Shown: positions 58,346 to 64,000 of the stretch, one piece after another | Position numbering within the stretch: the stretch's first letter is position 1 | Layout of the letters: every line of letters begins with the position of its first letter | NCBI RefSeq assembly: GCF_000787575.1 | Contig: NW_012236527.1 | Coordinates: 1-64,000 of the forward strand | Direction of reading: 5' to 3' | Length of the DNA stretch: 64,000 nt | Source of the DNA: Acytostelium subglobosum LB1 | Lineage: Eukaryota > Evosea > Eumycetozoa > Acytosteliales > Acytosteliaceae | Translations under genes and position numbers: made by a program | Notes under the pieces: generated by a model | The model's database searches: none | What the model was told of the DNA's origin: nothing | What the model saw: the letters and a program-made list of their open reading frames with translations, nothing else

Positions 58346-58534
58346 ACAACAACAACAACGAAGTGGTCGACACTTAATCACATCATAATCATCATTCCTT
58401 TCTATATCATAATTATTTATTTGGTGTTGTAGTTGTTTCATTCAATCTATTATATATTTGTTTGGTGTGTCCATCAACTGATGGACCATGAGTGTTGGGT
58501 ATACTACTCTGCTGCTATATGCTGTTGGTTTGGT

Positions 58535-58655
58535 GGTGGAGCGGGGGGAAAAGGGGAGTGGCTGGGAAGACGGCCTGCCGGTGGGCGCTGATGGTAAAAA
58601 GGGGGAGTGATGGGATCGGATCGGTGGGGAGCTGGGGAGGGGATTGAAGGGACAG
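58535..58655 (+). repeat. G-rich island with G-quadruplex-like runs
   Basis: The plus strand has at least seven runs of three or more G in about 120 bases (GCGGGGGGAAAAGGGGAGTG at its start, GGTGGGGAGCTGGGGAGGGG near its end), far from the AT-rich norm of spacers here. It lies in the shared 3' region of two convergent genes. Confidence 0.8.
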
Positions 58656-58661
58656 GGTCGA

Positions 58662-59438
58662 TCAAGACTGTTGAGAGATAGCGTCAATCAACATCTTGCT
58701 TCTGTTCCATGGGTTGGTGTCATTGATTCTGTACAGATGAGCATTAGAGGGGAGCAAGGAAGGGAATTCCCTGTCAAGGCGGAAGTAGGGAGTAGTGATG
58801 AGATTCACCAAGTTTGACGATGATTCATCGACCAACTCCCAACATTCGATATCGGTAGAGTTGAGCTCGCTGTTCTTGTGGTGGATGACCGACTGTTCAC
58901 TTGGCTCTTCGCAAAAGACAAAGTCCTCCTCCATCTCTTGGACCACCTTGTCCACTGGAGCGGTGGACTGGACAATGTCCTTGATTGACTCTTCGATGGC
59001 CATTTGGATCTCGAATCTCTCCTGTGGGTTAAAGGAGAGGAGGACATCATCTTGGAATCCATTCTTGGTCTGCTTACAGGAGAAGATCTCCTCAGCGTTG
59101 GCATCCTCATTCTCATCAAAGTCCTGGCTCTGGGGAGTGAAGGCAGCACGGTCAATGTCATTGCCATAGACAAGGGATGGTTTGGCATGGAGAAGCGTAG
59201 CCTTGGCCGTGGCGGTCGTTGGTACAGGTTGTTTCTTCTCTTCCTTGACAGGTTGCTTCTTAAGTCTCTTCTCTTCTTCCTTTCTCGCCTTCTCGTTGAT
59301 GACCTGTTGTTTGATTTTTATCTGTTCCTTCAACTTCCTGGTGTTGACATCCTTTCCAGCCTTTGGTCTTGATTCCAATCCGAATCTTGGGGGTTCATTA
59401 ATGATGAGTTGGTTGTTGTCGCAAGTGTTGTTGTCCAT
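58662..59438 (-). CDS. Hypothetical coiled-coil protein, 258 residues
   Basis: A single open frame starts MDNNTCDNNQLIINEPPRFG. A charged helix (RKLKEQIKIKQQVINEKARK, then EEEKRLKKQPVKEEKKQPVP) forms a predicted coiled coil. The middle is acidic (DFDENEDANAEEIFS), followed by FNPQERFEIQMAIEESIKDI, which resembles a ubiquitin-interacting motif (acidic patch, then ALA-x-x-S-like MAIEES). The C-terminus (WELVDESSS, FPSLLPSNAHLYRINDTNPW) looks conserved. EFPSLLPSN and WELVDE recall LIR-type peptides. No enzyme domain; function unknown. Confidence 0.7.
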   Translation of the reverse strand: MDNNTCDNNQLIINEPPRFGLESRPKAGKDVNTRKLKEQIKIKQQVINEKARKEEEKRLKKQPVKEEKKQPVPTTATAKATLLHAKPSLVYGNDIDRAAFTPQSQDFDENEDANAEEIFSCKQTKNGFQDDVLLSFNPQERFEIQMAIEESIKDIVQSTAPVDKVVQEMEEDFVFCEEPSEQSVIHHKNSELNSTDIECWELVDESSSNLVNLITTPYFRLDREFPSLLPSNAHLYRINDTNPWNRSKMLIDAISQQS

Positions 59439-60500
59439 GTTTTGTGTTTGGGTTTAATAGAGTAGTATATTTATATATATTATATTATTATTATTATTAC
59501 AAACTAAGATTGTTTGTCAGTGTATGTATTTATGTACAAAGATAGGTAAATGATACAAATAATTAATTATATACAAATATAGAAAGAGTATTTACAATGT
59601 TATATATATATATATAAATAAAGGTTGATTATTCTATTTCTAAGTTGTGTGCTTACTATAGTTGTTGATGTTGTTGGATTGTTATTTGTTCTATTATGTG
59701 TATTACTGACTGGATCAAAGTAGTAATATCCAGGACAGGTAGAGAGAAGAAGGTGAGAACGGTGTTTGTTAGCAGGGTAATTTAAATTGGTTGAGGGTGG
59801 TGGGTTGGATTGATGGTTGGTTGGCTGAATAAAGGAGCGCGCGCATTAATCAGTATGGTGGTGATGATGATGTCGATTGTGTTAATGGTAGTGGTGGTTG
59901 TGATGAGTGAGTGATTGAATGTATTAGTGATCAAATGAGTGATTGAGTGAGCGATTTAGTGAGAATGTGTGTTATGTGTGAGCAGAGTTGTTGCGAAATG
60001 ATATGATAATAGCTCCTGTGGATTTATCTCTTTAAACACATGCGTTGGAAATTTCCATTCAAGTGTATGTTACTGAGCTTGTTGTTGGTGTTGTGGTGTT
60101 GCTGTGCTGCTCTTATTGACCCAAGGTACTATGTTTAAAAGGAAGTGGAGTGGATTGATTGTAGTAAGGGAAAGAAAAGGTGGGTATTGATTTGAATCAA
60201 TGGAGGGAAAATATTATTGATTGTTGTTGGTGTATGTGGTGTGATGGGACAAACTACAAAGTAACGGTACTGTGTGTCTATGTCTAACTATCTTTTTAAA
60301 ATACATACAAATTATTATTATTATTAATATTTACAGTTAATGTTAATTGTTATTATTGTGGTCTAATTATTGATTGTAGTAAATGAGTGATTTGTTTTGA
60401 AACTACTATCTTAACTTATTGTCTCCTTTCAAACCCAACAACATTGTTGGTTCTTCTCTGAGTGTAACTGTCACACATCTAAGTGTTTCTGTGTCTATGA

Positions 60501-60531
<31 letters not shown>

Positions 60532-60589
60532 AAGTTGTGTCTGTGCACCCATTCACCAGATTCCCTGGGATCTTGCAGCATCAGCCCCC
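59439..60589. other. Long intergenic stretch, no gene supported
   Basis: About 1.15 kb of AT- and GT-rich sequence with no frame longer than 60 codons. It contains TA, ATT and GT microsatellites (GT run at about 60500-60522), a short GCGCGCGC at about 59837, and many TGTTGTTG strings. I saw no tRNA, rRNA or snRNA signature. It is the largest gap among the intact genes and may hold an unannotated non-coding RNA or 5' exon. Confidence 0.5.
60499..60524. repeat. (GT)n microsatellite
   Basis: Roughly eleven GT dinucleotides in the intergenic stretch. Confidence 0.9.
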
Positions 60590-61131
60590 TCAATCGCCTT
60601 TGACCCACTCACCTTGAAATTGAATGGATAAATCAATTTAAATTAATTCTTATTCATTTAACTTTACCTTATATACAAAGATATTCCATATTCAGACACA
60701 ATCCAAAGTAATAATTATGTAATGTTGTTCATTGTTGTTTTATACCTGTGTCGTCATCCTGTGAAATAATATTATTATTAATGGAATGTTGTTGATGTTA
60801 TTTAAAGTTAGTGTTGTTGGACAACAACAGGCGGCAGTGCTTTTGTGATACTTACAAAGCTTAGCTTGACAGGGGCAGTCCTCTTTCCTTTTGGCTTTGG
60901 CTTGAACTCCTTCTTATAGCCTAACAACTCTCTGACAAACTCATACTTTGATAGATACATCTTCCACATTACAAACCATCCTAGTTGTTGTTGTTGTCAA
61001 AAGGGATATGATACGAATCAGTTGAATTGAACTCTTGACCTCTATTGTCTAGAGACTGTTCAATACTTACCAAAGCTCATCAATGCCAGCACCATTGCAA
61101 CCGCAAGTAATGTTTGAAATATGCTGTTCAT
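60590..61131 (-). CDS. SMIM13-like single-pass micro-membrane protein
   Basis: Four small exons (61131-61071, 60980-60856, 60758-60746, 60612-60590) close exactly in frame to 73 residues. The sequence begins MNSIFQTLLAVAMVLALMSF, a membrane segment, then GWFVMWKMYLSKYEFVRELL, matching the human SMIM13/UPF0766 core (GWYFVWHLFLSKFKFLREL), then a Lys-rich stretch (KKEFKPKPKGKRTAPVK) and DDDTGEWVKGD. The third exon is only 13 bases. A single N-terminal transmembrane helix with a basic cytosolic tail is expected; the function of the family is unknown. The last two exons are less certain than the first two. Confidence 0.75.
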
Positions 61132-61416
61132 TGTTCTCTTTCTTTATATATATTTAGCCGCTATAATATATGATAATTGAAAAGATGTCTGAAGTGTAAT
61201 ATATGTAAATATATGTATTGTATGTTTATGACTTTATTATTAGTAGTACAACTACAGTGTGATGGTGTTCATGTTCAGATAATAATAATGTTTGATCGTG
61301 AATGTGAAATAGATTAGTTCTGTTTCAAGTTGACAATATTTTGTCTCTGAAGCAACGAATCCAATAATATAGAGATAATGAGTGACTGCAAGCAACTGTA
61401 GTACTTTTAGAGACAA

Positions 61417-62271
61417 ATGGGAAATGTAGAGTCGGGTATATCAGATGAGTATAAACGAGTCAATAAGAATGATAAGTCATATATAGTATGTATTATGTTG
61501 TTGTTGTTGACACCACCAATGACCTTGTCACTTACTGACTGACTGAACTTGACTGCAGGTACTGGATGAACTTCTAGAGATGCAACCACCTAGAGAATGT
61601 ACGATCGATACCAGCCATCTGGGGACTTTGTTTGCGATTGATCGTCGTCTGACGGGGAGGTTCTACGAGTGCGATATATTAGAGTTCACAAGGCTGTACG
61701 CCACACAGCTACAACAGAATGGTGGCAAGGATGACTTTCAATCAAAGTTCCAAGCCTATTGTACCCTAAAGATGTGGAATGAGATATCAAAGCCAGAGGG
61801 TTCCGATGTCTTTGTTGAATGGTTCTCCAAACTGTTCACAGAGAATCCAAGCTACATCCAATCATTCAAACATCATCCAGACACATTATTCTTGACAAGT
61901 GATGCAATCAAGAAAATGTACCAAGTAAGTAGTGGTCAATATTACATATTAACATCACTCTTACTAACAACATTATGTCATCAATCAAGATATTGTCAAT
62001 TAAGAACTATTATGGTGGAGACTTTAGAAGTTTCTTTGATTTGATGCAACGATCGGCTGAGGAACAAGGCTTTATGAAGTTGGATGAGGATGAGTTGGAC
62101 GATGTTATACCCTTGGTCATCCTCAAGCACTTTTCAAAGGACTTTATCACTGGATTTGTAAAGCTAATGGTAATTACTGTAATCCAAATATTCCATCAAC
62201 AACAGAGTGATCACTAACATCACCTCCCAATCCAGTCCGAACTTGGATTCCAACCAGATATGCTTATTTAG
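61417..62271 (+). CDS. Predicted N-myristoylated protein, unknown function
   Basis: Four exons (61417-61485, 61559-61924, 61990-62169, 62236-62271) close in frame to 216 residues. The N-terminus MGNVESGISDEYKRV fits an N-myristoylation signal (Gly2, Ser6) with basic residues for membrane binding. The rest is globular and helical: IDTSHLGTLFAIDRRLTGRF (EF-hand-like turn without a clear Ca ligand set), ILEFTRLYATQL, VFVEWFSKLF, NYYGGDFRSFFDLMQRSAEE, KLDEDELDDVIPLVILKHF and SELGFQPDMLI. The alternation of helix pairs suggests a degenerate calcium-sensor (recoverin- or CBL-like) fold, but I did not recognise the family. It is tail-to-tail with the Ca2+-ATPase gene (46-base gap). Confidence 0.75.
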
Positions 62272-62317
62272 TGTAACATTATAAATTGATCAATTGATTG
62301 ATCATACCATCTTTACT

Positions 62318-64000
62318 TTACTCTCGCTTTGCTCTTGATGATGAGCTGTGAAGAAAAAACTGGGTCAATGACTTTCGGAGGAGATCAAAGGGGATGATGA
62401 GTAGAGAGGCAAAGATGATGGTGGCCCACTCGGTCAGGTTGAGGCCAACCGTACGTAGAACACGTCCGCCAATGTAGGTAAAGACTATCTGAACAACAAA
62501 GATAAAGACCACCACGAATATGAAGCCCTTATTCTCTAGCAGGTTCTCAAAGAGATTCATACGGTGTGTCCTCACGTTGAATGCATTGATCACTGCCAAG
62601 AAGATAAAGAATGCAAAGAATGCCGTCAGGAACACTGGCTCTGATGGTACTCCTTCGCGTGTAAAGAATGCTTCCACATTATCATTCGTCAAGAATAGTA
62701 TCGACATTGCCCAAATGAATGGACCACCACTTAGGATTGATGTCCACATTCTGGAAGAGGTGATTATTAGAGTAAGTATGTATGATTGGGGGGGAAATGA
62801 CTGCCTACTGAACAACTCACCTTGGTGTAATGATATTCTGATCTCTCTTGATTGGTCTATCCTTCATGTATCTATCGAGTGCGGGTTCACCTCCAAATGC
62901 TAGAGCGGCAAGAGTGTCCATCACAAGGTTGACCCATAGCAATTGGATCAGTGTGAGTGGGAAGTCAATTCCCATGAATGGTCCAAGGAATACGATTAGT
63001 GTCGATGCAACATTGATGGTAGATTGGAAGACAATGAACTTTTGGATCGACTTGTAGATCGTTCGGCCATAGAGCACGGCCTGTGTGATTGATGCAAAGT
63101 TGTCGTCCAAGATAACAATGTCAGCGGCCTCCTTGGAGACCTCGCTGCCACTGCCCATGGCGAATCCAACATCGGCATGCTTGAGTGCTGCACTGTCATT
63201 GACACCGTCACCAGTCATACCGACCACCTTGTGAAGAGATTGAGCTACGTTGACGAATCGGGTCTTGTCGCGAGGCAGTGCTCTAGCCACCACACGCAGA
63301 TGTGGAATCATCTCCTTCAGTCGATCGTCAGACACGTGCTGTAGGTCGAGTGATGTGATAACCGCGCCAGGGATATGTTCCTCGCCAGGGGCAATCAAAC
63401 CAATCTGGTGTGCCACTGCAATGGCAGTCTCTCGCTTGTCTCCAGTGATCATCACCACTTGAATGCCAGCACGTGTGGCCATGGCGATGGCTGGTCGCGA
63501 CTCCTCACGTATCTCGTCGTATACACCAACGACACCGACCAGAATCAAGTTGTTTGGCAACTTCTCTGTCTCTGTCAGCGGCTCCTTTGAAACAGCCACA
63601 GCGATCACTCTGATTCCCTGCTCTGAGAGTCTGTTGATCTCCAACAAGAATCCGTCAATGTTTGGAATTGGTTCAATATTTCCATCCTGATTAAAGTGCA
63701 TCTTGCAATGATTGATGACGATCTCTGGTGCACCCTTTAGACATGTGATCTCAAATTGCTCATTGGCTTTTGAAGAGCATCTGTTAATGTGCAGTGGTCG
63801 TGGTTAATTCCAATGTGTTCAAAGGGTACACTTTGCCAACAACCAAACATACCTAAGAATACCAGTTGGAGGCTTACCAGATCGTCCACCTTGGAATGGT
63901 ACACGGAGATGTGCAGCAGAGTATTTGCGCTCTGAATGGAAGAGCACCTCCTTGATGATCTCCACACCAAAGTCCTTCATCAATGATGGCTTGTCCAAGA
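62318..64000 (-). CDS. P-type Ca2+-ATPase (PMCA/P2B-like), 3' part
   Basis: Only the C-terminal part lies in the window; it runs off the right edge. Exons are 64000-63853 (partial), 63780-62821 and 62750-62318. It starts inside the nucleotide-binding domain and has KGAPE, then VVMITGDKRETAIAVAHQIG, the hinge TGDGVNDSAALKHADVGFAM, SEVSKEAADIVILDDNFASI and the membrane region (QLLWVNLVMDTLAALAFGGE with the M6 Ca-site residues). The P-domain DKTGT lies beyond the window. Segments such as FQSTINVASTLIVFLGPFMG favour the P2B (PMCA/vacuolar PMC1-like) class. The tail after the last helix is short (FFLHSSSSRAKRE), with no long C-terminal calmodulin-binding region. In Dictyostelium a P2B pump (PAT1) loads the contractile vacuole and acidosomes with Ca2+; orthology is not claimed. 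Confidence 0.9.

Overview
The window is a compact, intron-rich, protist nuclear genome segment, most likely from a dictyostelid social amoeba. The evidence is a vacuolin gene, a short-tailed class I myosin, long CAA/CAG-coded glutamine and AAC-coded asparagine runs, many short AT-rich GT-AG introns (about 60-130 bases), and secreted IPT/TIG-repeat protein architecture. Coding GC is clearly higher than in Dictyostelium discoideum, so another dictyostelid genus is more likely; I cannot name the species.

Layout. Positions 1-6.0 kb form a decayed zone: an unclassified element-like block, remains of a leucine-carboxyl-methyltransferase-family gene, a Ser/Pro-rich fragment and a broken DNase II-like gene, all mainly on the minus strand. 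From 6.0 kb on, genes are intact and densely packed: vacuolin and myosin I (minus), acireductone dioxygenase (minus), a His-rich TPR/EF-hand protein (plus), a small unknown (minus), DDX31/Dbp7 helicase and exportin-1 (plus). At 22.5-31.5 kb lies a single 11-exon gene for a secreted protein of about 2,756 residues, in which IPT/TIG repeats flank a complete DNase II-like domain. Then follow an Asp/Gln-rich unknown (minus), an LRR protein (plus), a GATA factor and a small unknown (minus), TIM50, CZIB/UPF0587, acyl-CoA-binding protein and an SLC25 carrier (all minus), SEC16, a bZIP factor, PDCD2 and ATG10 (plus), CNOT2 (minus), Tag-type 3-methyladenine glycosylase, Tctex dynein light chain, PLGRKT-like and OPA-family transporter genes (plus), a coiled-coil unknown and a SMIM13-like micro-membrane protein (minus), a predicted N-myristoylated unknown (plus), and the 3' part of a P-type Ca2+-ATPase (minus) running off the window end.

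There is no operon logic. Neighbours are mostly housekeeping genes with intergenic gaps often below 200 bases (31 bases between the ATG10 and CNOT2 ends). Two themes recur: endolysosomal and autophagic biology (vacuolin, myosin I, two DNase II homologues, ATG10, SEC16) and mitochondrial proteins (TIM50, SLC25 carrier). The most unusual item is the TIG-DNase II-TIG fusion, whose first TIG modules are encoded by symmetric phase-1/phase-1 exons. It shares the window with a decayed stand-alone DNase II relative. Exon coordinates were worked out by hand from splice motifs and reading-frame closure, and may be off by a base or two.
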